DNA of 64,000 nucleotides. It comes from Clostridium sp. Marseille-P299. GTDB lineage: Bacteria > Bacillota > Clostridia > Lachnospirales > Lachnospiraceae. The notes beneath the pieces are model-generated. The model was given only the letters and a program-made list of their open reading frames with translations, had not been told where the DNA came from and made no database searches. The translations under genes and the position numbers were made by a program. The stretch spans positions 746,501 through 810,500 of the forward strand of contig NZ_FJVE01000006.1 in assembly GCF_900078195.1 (NCBI RefSeq), in the 5' to 3' direction. Positions 8,376 to 17,226 of the stretch are shown here, piece after piece (the first letter of the stretch is position 1; every line of letters begins with the position of its first letter).

Positions 8376-8714
8376 ACATCCTATAGCTTTAATCTCTCAT
8401 TATAAGTTTACCTCACTTTATGGTAATTAATATTATTTTCAACGCTTTCATTTATTATATCGCTTACCCATTTTTTATAAATTTAGTACGTTTGCATTTC
8501 TTATAATAATACTTTCTAGTTTAGAGATTGTATCATTTGTTTAACTAGAAACGTAGTAAATATAATTCAATGATTACTGCTTTCGTATTATTAAACCTCT
8601 ATACCATTTACATAATCTGTGAATTAAAGTATTATATAAACAATCCAATAATTTTCAAGGATGGACTAGCAACTTAAAGTTACAAAATAAAATATATGTA
8701 TTGGAAGTGTAACA
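8376..8714. other. AT-rich intergenic region without a recognised gene
   Basis: No ORF with a ribosome binding site, no inverted repeat of note and no known RNA motif were seen here. Confidence 0.5.
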
Positions 8715-9215
8715 ATGGATCAAGGTAGAGTAAGATTAGAGAAATATATTGGATTAGAAGATTACCACTATTATGCTAGTCTAGTATTTAACGAGAGCGT
8801 TATGAACATGAATCTTGGCAGAACCTTTACAAAAGATGAAGCCGATGAATATTTTAAATTTATGATAGATAATGATAAAAACTATGAGTATGCTGGAAAC
8901 TTTAAGGTATTTATTGAAAATAATAATAGCTACCTAGGTACAGCTACATTAAGACTTTATGAGGATTTATCAGGGGCTGAAATAGAATATATGCTCCTTC
9001 CTGATTACTGGGGACAAGGATTTGGGACCGAAGTTGTTAGCTGTTTATTAAAGCTTGCAGCAAACTTTGTAAGTGTCAAAGAAATCACTGCTATTACAAC
9101 TACCAACAATATCCATTCTAAGAAAGTACTGATAAAGAACGGATTTAAGTCCGATTGTATATATAAAGTTGAGGAGAATAACTCATTCGCTGAATTGTTT
9201 AAAAAAATATTATAG
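8715..9215 (+). CDS. GNAT-family N-acetyltransferase
   Basis: The 166-residue protein has the GNAT fold of the RimJ/RimL type: GAEIEYMLLPDYWGQGFGTEVVSCLLKLA carries the acetyl-CoA pyrophosphate loop (QGFGTE), and NIHSKKVLIKNGF forms the C-terminal motif. It would transfer an acetyl group from acetyl-CoA to an amine of a protein, antibiotic or small molecule; the acceptor is unknown. GGAAGTGTAACA precedes the ATG. The gene is monocistronic. Confidence 0.85.
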   Translation: MDQGRVRLEKYIGLEDYHYYASLVFNESVMNMNLGRTFTKDEADEYFKFMIDNDKNYEYAGNFKVFIENNNSYLGTATLRLYEDLSGAEIEYMLLPDYWGQGFGTEVVSCLLKLAANFVSVKEITAITTTNNIHSKKVLIKNGFKSDCIYKVEENNSFAELFKKIL

Positions 9216-9498
9216 AGCTGTTTTAATAGGTCTTTAATATATATAACTATAAAAGATACGACCTAATTTAAAAAACACGCCCATAATATATATTAAATCT
9301 CCTAAAAATACAATCTTATAAATTCTACTTTAGCATTTAAAAACTTTTGACTTTAACCTTTACCGATATACCCTTTTATTTATAGTACATTATATTTTCT
9401 TTTAATTCTAACATTACTGAAATATATACATTTTAATAGCGAAAGTCGTGTAAAAATAACTATAATAGAGCAAAAATAAATTTTCTTTCAAAAACATG

Positions 9499-9527
9499 TT
9501 GACAAACTAAAAACTTCGTGTTAAACT
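9499..9527 (+). promoter_or_regulatory. Promoter of csp locus 1
   Basis: TTGACA (9499-9504), a 17-nt spacer and TAAACT (9522-9527) are conserved in the second csp locus. The predicted start near 9534 leaves a leader of about 130 nt. Confidence 0.8.
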
Positions 9528-9557
9528 AACTCTCGTATTATTAATGTATTAACGGAT

Positions 9558-9626
9558 TCACATATTTTTAGAGATTATATGTATGCGTCACTATATATAT
9601 AATTTGTAAAAATATGTGATTTTTTT
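9558..9626 (+). promoter_or_regulatory. Long leader hairpin with U-tract before the csp array
   Basis: TCACATATTTTTA (9558-9570) pairs perfectly with TAAAAATATGTGA (9607-9619). Inside it, ATTATATGTAT pairs with ATATATATAAT, leaving the loop GCGTCACT. Seven T follow the stem (9620-9626), so the element has the form of an AU-rich intrinsic terminator within the leader. It is repeated at locus 2. Cold-shock leaders are known to act as RNA thermosensors; attenuation here is inference. Confidence 0.7.
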
Positions 9627-9663
9627 ATACTTTAAAATAAAAGTAAAATTTAGGAGGTACCAC

Positions 9664-9864
9664 ATGAATAAAGGTACAGTAAAATGGTTTAACTCAGAAA
9701 AAGGATTTGGTTTTATTACTACAGATAACGGAAATGACGTATTCGTTCACTTCTCAGCTATCCAAGGAGATGGTTTTAAATCCTTAGAAGAAGGTCAAGC
9801 TGTAAGCTTTGACATTGAAAATGGTAACAGAGGCGATCAAGCTACGAACGTAATCAGATTATAA
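9664..9864 (+). CDS. Cold-shock protein, array gene 1
   Basis: This 66-residue CspA-family protein has the RNP1 motif KGFGFIT and the RNP2 motif VFVHFSAI. These bind single-stranded RNA or DNA and melt RNA structure in the cold. The start is ATG 9664 behind TAGGAGGTACCAC; a longer in-frame reading from 9616 would run through the leader hairpin and has no SD. It differs from the other array genes in starting MNKGT and having FNSEKG. It is the first gene of a tandem array of four. Confidence 0.95.
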   Translation: MNKGTVKWFNSEKGFGFITTDNGNDVFVHFSAIQGDGFKSLEEGQAVSFDIENGNRGDQATNVIRL

Positions 9865-9919
9865 TAGAGTAATCTAAAAAAAATAAAATAATAACAGATA
9901 AGAAAATAGGAGATTCAAC

Positions 9920-10120
9920 ATGAATACAGGCATAGTAAAATGGTTTAACGCAGAAAAAGGTTTTGGTTTTATTACTACAAATAACGGAAATGACGTATTC
10001 GTTCATTTTTCAGCTATCCAAGGAGATGGTTTTAAATCCTTAGAAGAAGGTCAAGCCGTAAGCTTTGATATTGAAAAAGGTAACAGAGGCGATCAAGCCA
10101 CGAACGTAATTAGATTATAA
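9920..10120 (+). CDS. Cold-shock protein, array gene 2
   Basis: This 66-residue CspA-family RNA chaperone is nearly identical to the flanking copies; TTNNGND replaces TTDNGND. RNP1 and RNP2 are intact. Its own binding site (ATAGGAGATTCAAC) precedes the ATG. The 55-nt spacer to the preceding gene, including an AATCTAAAAAA segment, is repeated between all members. Confidence 0.95.
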   Translation: MNTGIVKWFNAEKGFGFITTNNGNDVFVHFSAIQGDGFKSLEEGQAVSFDIEKGNRGDQATNVIRL

Positions 10121-10174
10121 TTGAGTGATCGAAAAAACATAAAATATTAACAGATAAGAAATTGGAGATTCAAC

Positions 10175-10375
10175 ATGAATACAGGCATAGTAAAATGGTT
10201 TAACGCAGAAAAAGGTTTTGGTTTTATTACTACAGATAACGGAAATGACGTATTCGTTCATTTTTCAGCTATCCAAGGAGATGGTTTTAAATCCTTAGAA
10301 GATGGTCAAGCTGTAAGCTTTGATATTGAAAAAGGTAACAGAGGCGATCAAGCTACTAACGTAATCAGATTATAA
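10175..10375 (+). CDS. Cold-shock protein, array gene 3
   Basis: This 66-residue CspA-family protein carries LEDGQA where genes 1 and 2 have LEEGQA. RNP1 (KGFGFIT) and RNP2 (VFVHFSA) are intact. TTGGAGATTCAAC precedes the ATG. It is likely co-transcribed with its neighbours. Confidence 0.95.
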   Translation: MNTGIVKWFNAEKGFGFITTDNGNDVFVHFSAIQGDGFKSLEDGQAVSFDIEKGNRGDQATNVIRL

Positions 10376-10429
10376 TAGAGTAATCTAAAAAAATAAAATA
10401 ATAACAGAGAAGATAATAGGAGATTCAAC

Positions 10430-10630
10430 ATGAATACAGGCATAGTAAAATGGTTTAACGCAGAAAAAGGTTTTGGTTTTATTACTACAGATAACGGAAA
10501 TGATGTATTCGTTCATTTTTCAGCTATCCAAGGAGATGGTTTTAAATCCTTAGAAGATGGTCAAGCCGTAAGCTTTGACATTGAAAAAGGTAATAGAGGC
10601 GATCAAGCTACTAACGTAGTTAGATTATAA
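10430..10630 (+). CDS. Cold-shock protein, array gene 4
   Basis: The last array member has 66 residues and ends NVVRL instead of NVIRL. That change is shared with the last gene of locus 2, so the terminal position has been conserved between the two loci. RNA-binding motifs are intact and ATAGGAGATTCAAC precedes the start. Confidence 0.95.
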   Translation: MNTGIVKWFNAEKGFGFITTDNGNDVFVHFSAIQGDGFKSLEDGQAVSFDIEKGNRGDQATNVVRL

Positions 10631-10680
10631 TTACTTTTTTAATATATGAAGAGCTGTTGCATTAAATAATTGGTAACATG

Positions 10681-10755
10681 GACCCTATAAGATAGACGGT
10701 TAAAAAAAGAGAACATTCTTATAATTAACTATTCCTATCTTATAGGGTCTATTTT
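10681..10755. terminator. Long inverted repeat after csp locus 1
   Basis: GACCCTATAAGATAG (10681-10695) and CTATCTTATAGGGTC (10735-10749) are a perfect 15-bp inverted repeat with a 39-nt loop, followed by TATTTTAATT. It lies between the convergent csp array and amidohydrolase gene, so a bidirectional terminator is the simplest reading. The large loop would also allow a small mobile-element remnant. Confidence 0.55.
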
Positions 10756-10792
10756 AATTAGAGTGTAGTTACTGGATAAATCCTAACATCAT

Positions 10793-11710
10793 TTAAAAAC
10801 CAAACACTTTCTCTGCATTTTTCCAGCAAACCTTCTCATACACTTCTTTTGAAAGTTTTCCTTCTTTCAATTTTTCATCCAACCAAGCGCCAAGTGGAAA
10901 TACCATCTCACAGTTAACCATATCGGTTCCAAATATCAACCTATCTTGATATTTATCAAGAAATTCTAACCCGAATGTTTCATCACGCATCAAGGCATTT
11001 CCGCCACTGTTAGCCGATAGGTCTCCATAGAGGTTAGGATAATGTTCAAACAGATATGGCAAGCGACCACCAGGTACAACCGGACCCTCACCCCAGGAAT
11101 TACGTGCCATATTGTCTGTTTTTGCATCTGCCGAAATCTCATACCAGAATGGCTGGCTATGTCCCACAAAAATCAATTTCGGATGGCGTTTCAAAGCATC
11201 TTCAAGTAGAGGCAGTCCCGGATGATCTGCAATTCCATAATTAAAACCAGCCTCTGGGCTCATATGAAATAAAATCGGCATATGTAACTTCTCTGCTGCA
11301 TTAAGAACTGATTCAATAAACGGCGAGTTAAACCATTCATTTACAGCAAATTCGCCGACACCTACGGCGCCCTGCTCTTTGTATTTGCTTAATCTCTCCT
11401 CTATAGTATCTATGTCTGTTTCATCTAGACTGCACATCCATCGATACACTTCAGGAAATTTCTCTGCCGCCTGGCGAACCTCATAATTGCTATGAATGCT
11501 AGCATTATCCTCTCCACTTGATAAAATAATTCCTTTGCTAATTCCTAGCTCTTTTAGATGCGGAAGCATGTCAGCACTACTGCTCATTTTCATGATAGTC
11601 GGTTGCGGTGTAGTCCCAAAGGCGTATACTTTCTGGTCATCTTTTTTCTGCTCTCTCTTATGTTCTCTACTATCAAGTCCTAGATGCAGATGTATATCTG
11701 TCTTTCCCAT
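10793..11710 (-). CDS. Amidohydrolase-2 family metal-dependent hydrolase
   Basis: The 305-residue TIM-barrel protein has the metal ligands of the amidohydrolase superfamily: HLHL at the N-terminus, ILFHMS and FVGHSQ in the middle and FGTDM near the C-terminus. Members hydrolyse lactones, amides or decarboxylate small acids. It is the last gene of the operon led by the sugar-binding lipoprotein, 18 nt after the ABC ATPase. A role in opening a lactone or amide of the imported compound is therefore inferred. The exact substrate cannot be read from the sequence. Confidence 0.85.
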   Translation of the reverse strand: MGKTDIHLHLGLDSREHKREQKKDDQKVYAFGTTPQPTIMKMSSSADMLPHLKELGISKGIILSSGEDNASIHSNYEVRQAAEKFPEVYRWMCSLDETDIDTIEERLSKYKEQGAVGVGEFAVNEWFNSPFIESVLNAAEKLHMPILFHMSPEAGFNYGIADHPGLPLLEDALKRHPKLIFVGHSQPFWYEISADAKTDNMARNSWGEGPVVPGGRLPYLFEHYPNLYGDLSANSGGNALMRDETFGLEFLDKYQDRLIFGTDMVNCEMVFPLGAWLDEKLKEGKLSKEVYEKVCWKNAEKVFGF

Positions 11711-11728
11711 TAATAGTTACTCCTTCCT

Positions 11729-13246
11729 TTATTCTGCTATCGCGGCTCGCATTACATTAACTTCGTTGATTTCTCCCTTTTTTAATTCTGCTGTAATACG
11801 TCCGTTACTAATTACCAAACAACGATCACTCATAGATACCAGTTCTGGCATATCTGAGCTTACCATAACAATTGACACTCCTGCCTTAGTCAAATCACTC
11901 ATCAAACTGTAAAAATCTGCTTTTGTACCTACATCGATACCTTTAGTCGGTTCATCCATAAATAGAATCTGCGGATTATTCAAAAGCCATTTTGCCAAAA
12001 TTGCCTTCTGCTGGTTACCGCCAGAGAGCTGAATCAGTTTCGTTTCCATGGTAGGGGCCTTTATTCTCAGTTTTTCAGAAAGACTTTTTACCTCATCCCT
12101 CTCTTTCTTTTTATCAATAAACGGACCTTTAGAAATCTTGTCTAAACTGGCAATTGCTATATTCTCACGGATACTAAGCATCCATATAATTCCATTACGT
12201 TTTCTCTCTTCTGTAACAAATCCTATTCCATGGGCAATTGCATCTTTTGGACTTTTGATTTCCACCTTTTTCCCATTAATATACACTTCCTTTTTCACAT
12301 GGTTGGTATACTGTCCAAATATAGCTCCCAGACTTTCACTACGCCCTGCCCCCACTAGGCCTCCAATACCTAATATCTCGCCTTTTTTTAAGCTGAAGGA
12401 AATATCCTCTACAATATATTTTCCGCGGATATTTGGATGCGGTACTGACAAATGTTCGACCCTTAACACCTCTACATTCTCATTAACATGAGATGTTTTT
12501 GGGTAAAGATTTTCCACCTTTCTTCCTACCATATCTTCAATCAATGTAGATTCCACAACATCATGAATGTCATAGTTAGAAATAGTATGTCCATCTCGAA
12601 GAACCAACACTCTGTCACATAGACGATAAATCTCTGCCATCTTATGACTGATATAAATACAACTCACTCCTGCGTCTCTTAGCTCATTTAGCAACTTCAT
12701 CATAATATCGACTTCTGAGTCTGTCAACGCTGTGGTAGGCTCATCCAGAACCAATATTCTAGGTTTTTTTGCAACCGCTCTCATCAGACTTAACATTTGC
12801 ATCTGACCACTGTTCAGCGGCCTCACAATATCTCTTGGAGCAACATCTAGGTTTACTCTATCTAACAACTTCTGCGTATTGGCATATAAGGTTTTGTAGT
12901 CCACCATTCCATGTTTACCAGGTAGATTTCCCACGAACAAATTCTCTGCCACGCTTGCGTCTAGCATCATATTCATTTCCTGATATACCATCTCAATACC
13001 AGCTTTCTGAGCCATTGCTACACTTTCAAACACCTGAGTTACTCCATCTATTAAGATTTCACCTTCGTATTCACGGTTGCTGTAGCTACCAGAAAGAACT
13101 TTCATTAGTGTGGATTTTCCAGCTCCGTTTTCTCCGCAGATGGCCAGAATTTCGCCTTTCCTTAGCTCCAGATTTACATCATCCAAGGCAAGGACGCCCG
13201 GAAATCGTTTTGTTACATGACGCATTTCCAATACGTTTTTACTCAT
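11729..13246 (-). CDS. Sugar ABC transporter ATPase (RbsA/MglA type)
   Basis: The 505-residue protein has two fused ATPase halves. The first has Walker A GENGAGKST, signature NSGQMQ and Walker B ILVLDEPTTALT. The second has the degenerate Walker A GGLVGAGRSE with signature LSGGNQQ and LFMDEPTKGID. This asymmetry is characteristic of CUT2 monosaccharide importers. It energises uptake together with the permease 34 nt upstream and the binding lipoprotein. Substrate class is probably a monosaccharide or derivative; ribose, galactose, xylose and others use the same family. Confidence 0.93.
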   Translation of the reverse strand: MSKNVLEMRHVTKRFPGVLALDDVNLELRKGEILAICGENGAGKSTLMKVLSGSYSNREYEGEILIDGVTQVFESVAMAQKAGIEMVYQEMNMMLDASVAENLFVGNLPGKHGMVDYKTLYANTQKLLDRVNLDVAPRDIVRPLNSGQMQMLSLMRAVAKKPRILVLDEPTTALTDSEVDIMMKLLNELRDAGVSCIYISHKMAEIYRLCDRVLVLRDGHTISNYDIHDVVESTLIEDMVGRKVENLYPKTSHVNENVEVLRVEHLSVPHPNIRGKYIVEDISFSLKKGEILGIGGLVGAGRSESLGAIFGQYTNHVKKEVYINGKKVEIKSPKDAIAHGIGFVTEERKRNGIIWMLSIRENIAIASLDKISKGPFIDKKKERDEVKSLSEKLRIKAPTMETKLIQLSGGNQQKAILAKWLLNNPQILFMDEPTKGIDVGTKADFYSLMSDLTKAGVSIVMVSSDMPELVSMSDRCLVISNGRITAELKKGEINEVNVMRAAIAE

Positions 13247-13280
13247 GCTCTGCGCTCTCCTTTCCCGTCACCTTTTATAC

Positions 13281-14267
13281 TTAATTTCCACTTTTGGCTC
13301 GGCGGTATTTATCAATAATAATTGAAATAATCAAAATCAATCCAAAAATTAAATTCTGCCAGAAACTAGATACATGCATTAGTACCAGACCGTTATTAAT
13401 TACTGCTAGGAGAAGGCACCCCAATAATGAACCCATGATAGTTCCGCTACCTCCCATCATAGAAGTTCCACCGATAATAACCGAAGACATAATGGTCATC
13501 TCAGTACCAGTTGCTACCGCAGTCTGGGCGCTATTGAAACGGCTGGCCATACAGATACCACAGAAAGCAGCCAATACAGATACCAGAACATTCACAATCG
13601 TTCGAACTTTATTCACATTAATACCTGCAAGCTTAGCTGTTTCTTGATTACCTCCCACTGCACAAATCTGACGGCCAAACTTGGTTTTTGCTAGCATCAT
13701 ATGTACCAGGATACCTTCAATAATTGCAATAATAACAGTCCAGTAAACTCCAAAAAAACGTCCCTGACCAAGTACTTTAAAACTATCTGAAAATCCTGTG
13801 ACTGGAAGACCGTTTGTGCTTACCAAAACGAAACCGTTGATAACGTACTGTAGGCCCAATGTCATAATAAATGGTGGAAGGGCCATTTTTACTACGATAA
13901 ACGATTTTAATAGACCGCATATAGCACCTGCCAAAAGAGTAAGTACAAATGCTACAGGTATCGGCATTCCGAAGTTTACCATGGCCCATCCACATATAAT
14001 TCCTCCCAGGTTGGTAACGGCGCTGACAGAAAGGTCAGAGCCGCCTGAGATAAATAGACACGTCAGAGGCGCTGCAATGATAAAGGAATAGCTAGTTGCA
14101 CGCAACACGTCTACCAGGTTTCTAGCCGCAAAGAAATTCGGATTTACTGCACCAATTACGACAATCAACACAATAATCGGCAACACAGCTCCCATTTCTG
14201 GTTTGCTAAGTACAGAAAACAGCTTAGTCTTGCTTTTATTCTTTTTCCCAATTGCTGTATTTTGCAT
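13281..14267 (-). CDS. Sugar ABC transporter permease (RbsC type)
   Basis: The 328-residue integral membrane protein has about nine or ten hydrophobic helices and the BPD_transp_2 features GGSDLSVSAVTNLGGIICG and GTSMMGGSGTIMGSLLG, typical of RbsC/XylH. It is the membrane channel of the CUT2 transporter encoded by this operon. The gene is second in order, 29 nt after the binding-protein gene. The base composition of this operon is visibly richer in G+C than the adjoining csp DNA. Confidence 0.92.
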   Translation of the reverse strand: MQNTAIGKKNKSKTKLFSVLSKPEMGAVLPIIVLIVVIGAVNPNFFAARNLVDVLRATSYSFIIAAPLTCLFISGGSDLSVSAVTNLGGIICGWAMVNFGMPIPVAFVLTLLAGAICGLLKSFIVVKMALPPFIMTLGLQYVINGFVLVSTNGLPVTGFSDSFKVLGQGRFFGVYWTVIIAIIEGILVHMMLAKTKFGRQICAVGGNQETAKLAGINVNKVRTIVNVLVSVLAAFCGICMASRFNSAQTAVATGTEMTIMSSVIIGGTSMMGGSGTIMGSLLGCLLLAVINNGLVLMHVSSFWQNLIFGLILIISIIIDKYRRAKSGN

Positions 14268-14296
14268 TTTATAATTCGCTCCTTTTTTAATCCCAT

Positions 14297-15295
14297 TTAT
14301 TTTGCTGTGGCAGTTACTTCATAGCCGCGGGCTGCACCATACTCTACTGCATTCTCTGCCGTTACGCAATTCATACCAGAGTCAACTTTTTTCTCTACTT
14401 CTTTGCCATCCCAAATCTCCTTCAGCATATAAACACTTTCATATCCCATCTTGTAGAAGTTCTGATCTAATGTACAATCCAATGCTCCTGTCATAACATA
14501 ATTCAGAATATCTGCAGAGGCGTCAATTCCTACTGAATAAAACTCGTCCTGAAGGTTATTTTCTTCAATAAAGTTTGGGACACCCAAACTTGCCCCTGAA
14601 GAATCATTACAGATAACTGCGTTGATGGCCGGATCAGCTTTCCACAAATTGTTCATCTTATCAGCTGCTGTGGTTGGATTGTTATCATCTAGCTCAATAC
14701 CGTGAATAGTGATATTATCATGTCCTTCCAAAGCCTCGCAGAATGCTTCATATGTTTCCATGGTGCTGGCATTGGTGAGGTTCATTGTCATCCAAACTAC
14801 TTTACAAGGGTTTTCTCCCACCAGGTCAATCAATGTATTCGCCTGTGTAACACCCATATTTACTTGATCCGTTCCTATATTAAAGTCTTCAATTCCCCCT
14901 AAGTATGTATTAGTTGTTCCAACAATCATTCCCTGATCATGTGCCCGTTCAATTATATCTGTGAATACATCTTTATCAAACAATGGCCCTAAAATGGCAT
15001 CTGCACCATTTGTCATAGCAGTCTCACATAAGTTAGCCATCTGTGAAGAATCATTGGCTGTGGTAGGCGCTACATAATATCCCTCATATCCCAGTTCTGC
15101 ACATGCGTCCTCAAAGCCTTGCTGTGCTTGACTCCAAGCTGCTCCGCCAACTTTCAGACTGACAAAGTAAATGGATCTCTTATCCCCTGATGATGTTCCT
15201 GTCTGAGTTGCTCCGGAAGTCTTCCCACTACATCCGGTCAATGCCATACTTAAACATAATACTCCTGCAAGTGCTGCTTTCACGAATTTACTCAT
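14297..15295 (-). CDS. Sugar-binding lipoprotein (RbsB type)
   Basis: The 332-residue protein has a lipoprotein signal peptide with lipobox LTGC (Cys about 22) and a periplasmic-binding-protein type I fold (Peripla_BP_4): IYFVSLKVGGAAWSQAQ, GADAILGPLFDKDVF and SVGIDASADILNYV. It is the extracellular substrate receptor of the CUT2 transporter and the first gene of the operon. TGAGGAGGATCAAAAT precedes the ATG. The divergent AraC gene starts about 190 bp away and likely controls the operon. Confidence 0.93.
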   Translation of the reverse strand: MSKFVKAALAGVLCLSMALTGCSGKTSGATQTGTSSGDKRSIYFVSLKVGGAAWSQAQQGFEDACAELGYEGYYVAPTTANDSSQMANLCETAMTNGADAILGPLFDKDVFTDIIERAHDQGMIVGTTNTYLGGIEDFNIGTDQVNMGVTQANTLIDLVGENPCKVVWMTMNLTNASTMETYEAFCEALEGHDNITIHGIELDDNNPTTAADKMNNLWKADPAINAVICNDSSGASLGVPNFIEENNLQDEFYSVGIDASADILNYVMTGALDCTLDQNFYKMGYESVYMLKEIWDGKEVEKKVDSGMNCVTAENAVEYGAARGYEVTATAK

Positions 15296-15401
15296 ATTTT
15301 GATCCTCCTCATTACCTTTTAATTTTGTATCTTAAGTGCTTATATCTTAGCATATAAAAATTTCAAAATCCTAGGTTAAAGAAATATAAATATTGCAAAA
15401 A

Positions 15402-15430
15402 TTGACTTCTTCATACATTTTTATTATAAT
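15402..15430 (+). promoter_or_regulatory. Promoter of the second AraC gene
   Basis: TTGACT (15402-15407), a 17-nt spacer and perfect TATAAT (15425-15430) lie on the plus strand, giving a start near 15437. Confidence 0.75.
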
Positions 15431-15487
15431 ATAGAATATAAAAAAGATTTTTTTATGCATTTTGTTTATTGTTTTTTTAGGATTGGA

Positions 15488-16405
15488 GTGAAATTTAAAA
15501 ATCGCATGGTACAAATTAACAAAAACTTTCCTTTTTTTGAGAAACCAATAAAAAAAGAGCCTTTCTTTACAGGCATAAAATTATTACATTACATTGACGC
15601 TTCCTTTGGCACCCTTCTACTCCACGAACATGACCACATTGAGGTTATGCTTATTCTGGAAGGTAGCATCGAAGTGGCTGTATCTGGAACACGATATCGA
15701 GTACCCCGCAACGGTATGATAACGATTCCTCCCCACCAGATTCACAGAACCATTATTTTAAAAGAGACCAAACGATATGAACGAATGGTTCTCCATATTT
15801 TCCCTGAATATCTAGATCAGATTATTCCGAAATCTTCCGGATATTCTTTCGCAGAATTTACCAAACAAGTGCATGTGATTGAGTACGCTCCCGAAACACT
15901 ATTGCTTTTTCGAACCATGTTTGAGCGTATGTTTTATTCCCTGCGCCAGGAAACGAAATACCAAGATTTGATTATCCCTTGCCAGGTGATCGAGTTTTTC
16001 ACAAACCTGAAATACACCTTGGCAGCGCAAGCACGTTCTCCGGTTCCTGCCTCGAATAATCTGGTCTTCGCAGCCATCAAATACATCAATGAACATTTTA
16101 CTGACCCAGAATTCACTATAAATGACTTACTTTCCGTTGTTCATGTCAGCCACGGCTATTTATCTAGACTTTTTAAGTCTTATACCGGCGATAGCATCTA
16201 TCATTTTCTACTCTGCAAACGCCTGTTTTACGCCAAAGAACTACTGATTAGTGGCTTATCAGTACAGGACTCATGCATGTACAGCGGTTTTACCGATTAC
16301 ACCAGTTTTCTTAAGTCCTTTAAATATCAATTCAAAGAAACACCATCTCAACTACGTAAAAAATATTTATCCGATGTTAAACAAGATTGGCCCACCCAGT
16401 TATAA
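15488..16405 (+). CDS. AraC-family regulator of the sugar operon
   Basis: The protein has about 305 residues with an N-terminal cupin sensing domain (LLHEHDHIEVMLILEGSIEV, MITIPPHQIHR). A C-terminal double HTH follows: FTINDLLSVVHVSHGYLSRLFKSYTG and QDSCMYSGFTDYTSFLKSFKYQF. The cupin suggests direct sugar binding, as in AraC or RhaS. The start is uncertain. An ATG at 15455 lacks any SD; GTG 15488 has AGGA five bases upstream; ATG 15506 is too far from GGAGTG. It is divergent from the binding-protein gene and is the likely activator of the transporter/amidohydrolase operon. Confidence 0.85.
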   Translation: MKFKNRMVQINKNFPFFEKPIKKEPFFTGIKLLHYIDASFGTLLLHEHDHIEVMLILEGSIEVAVSGTRYRVPRNGMITIPPHQIHRTIILKETKRYERMVLHIFPEYLDQIIPKSSGYSFAEFTKQVHVIEYAPETLLLFRTMFERMFYSLRQETKYQDLIIPCQVIEFFTNLKYTLAAQARSPVPASNNLVFAAIKYINEHFTDPEFTINDLLSVVHVSHGYLSRLFKSYTGDSIYHFLLCKRLFYAKELLISGLSVQDSCMYSGFTDYTSFLKSFKYQFKETPSQLRKKYLSDVKQDWPTQL

Positions 16406-16424
16406 AGACGGCATAAAAACGGTA

Positions 16425-16446
16425 GAGGCAAGGAAATCCTTGCCTC
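16425..16446. terminator. Hairpin after the second AraC gene
   Basis: GAGGCAAGGA and TCCTTGCCTC form a perfect 10-bp stem with a two-base loop. No T-tract follows, so its terminator function is uncertain. Confidence 0.45.
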
Positions 16447-16602
16447 CACTGTGGCTACCCACTATGTGTGACTGATATCAGAAATGTATCTCTACCCTAA
16501 AACCTCCTCTTAATGTATTACCCCGTACTTGTCAATTACGCCGCAACTTTGCCGTAATATAATGGCTAAAAGAGTGAATATAAATTTTCTTTCAAAAACT
16601 TG

Positions 16603-16631
16603 TTGACAAACTAAAAACTTCATGTTAAACT
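16603..16631 (+). promoter_or_regulatory. Promoter of csp locus 2
   Basis: TTGACA (16603-16608), 17 nt, TAAACT (16626-16631), as in locus 1. Confidence 0.8.
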
Positions 16632-16661
16632 AAATTTCGTATTATTAATGTATTAACGGAT

Positions 16662-16732
16662 TCACATATTTTTAGAGATTATATGTATGCGTCACTATAT
16701 ATATATAATTTGTAAAAATATGTGATTTTTTT
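16662..16732 (+). promoter_or_regulatory. Leader hairpin with U-tract, csp locus 2
   Basis: The same 13-bp outer stem (16662-16674 with 16713-16725) and T7 tract as locus 1 are present. The inner stem is longer by one TA step, so the structure is kept while the sequence length has drifted. Confidence 0.7.
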
Positions 16733-16769
16733 ATACTTTAAAATAAAAGTAAAATTTAGGAGGTACCAC

Positions 16770-16970
16770 ATGAATAAAGGTACAGTAAAATGGTTTAACG
16801 CAGAAAAAGGTTTTGGTTTTATTACTACAGATAACGGAAATGACGTATTCGTTCATTTTTCAGCTATCCAAGGAGACGGTTTCAAGTCCTTAGAAGAAGG
16901 TCAATCCGTAAGCTTTGACATTGAAAAAGGTAACAGAGGCGATCAAGCTACTAACGTAATCAGATTATAA
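16770..16970 (+). CDS. Cold-shock protein, locus 2 gene 1
   Basis: This 66-residue CspA-family protein starts at ATG 16770 behind TAGGAGGTACCAC and begins MNKGT like gene 1 of locus 1. It has FNAEKG and LEEGQS. RNP1 KGFGFIT and RNP2 VFVHFSA are intact. Expression should follow the shared promoter and leader hairpin. Confidence 0.95.
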   Translation: MNKGTVKWFNAEKGFGFITTDNGNDVFVHFSAIQGDGFKSLEEGQSVSFDIEKGNRGDQATNVIRL

Positions 16971-17025
16971 TAGAGTAATCTAAAAAATATAAAATAATAA
17001 CAGAGAAGATAATAGGAGATTCAAC

Positions 17026-17226
17026 ATGAATACAGGCATAGTAAAATGGTTTAACGCAGAAAAAGGTTTTGGTTTTATTACTACAGATAACGGAAATGAC
17101 GTATTCGTTCATTTTTCAGCTATCCAAGGAGATGGTTTTAAATCCTTAGAAGAAGGTCAAGCCGTAAGCTTTGATATTGAAAAAGGTAACAGAGGCGATC
17201 AAGCTACTAACGTAGTTAGATTATAA
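17026..17226 (+). CDS. Cold-shock protein, locus 2 gene 2
   Basis: This 66-residue CspA-family protein starts MNTGI and ends NVVRL, as does the last gene of locus 1. RNA-binding motifs are intact. The gene ends 11 nt before the 3' end of the group II intron, which lies between it and its terminator and runs in the opposite direction. Confidence 0.95.
   Translation: MNTGIVKWFNAEKGFGFITTDNGNDVFVHFSAIQGDGFKSLEEGQAVSFDIEKGNRGDQATNVVRL

Larger units (their letters stand above)
9475..10645 (+). repeat. Large direct repeat, copy 1 (csp locus with four genes)
   Basis: Promoter, leader, first csp gene, last csp gene and the first bases downstream are nearly identical to 16580-17236. The shared block starts around TAAATTTTCTTTCAAAAAC and ends around TTACTTTTTTAATATAT. 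Copy 1 has two extra csp genes in the middle. The copies are in direct orientation, about 5.9 kb apart. Confidence 0.85.

Noticed and set aside
9664-10630. Regular repeats suggesting a CRISPR array
   Set aside because: The repeats are 255-bp units that each contain a complete cold-shock gene; no short repeat-spacer pattern and no cas genes are present.
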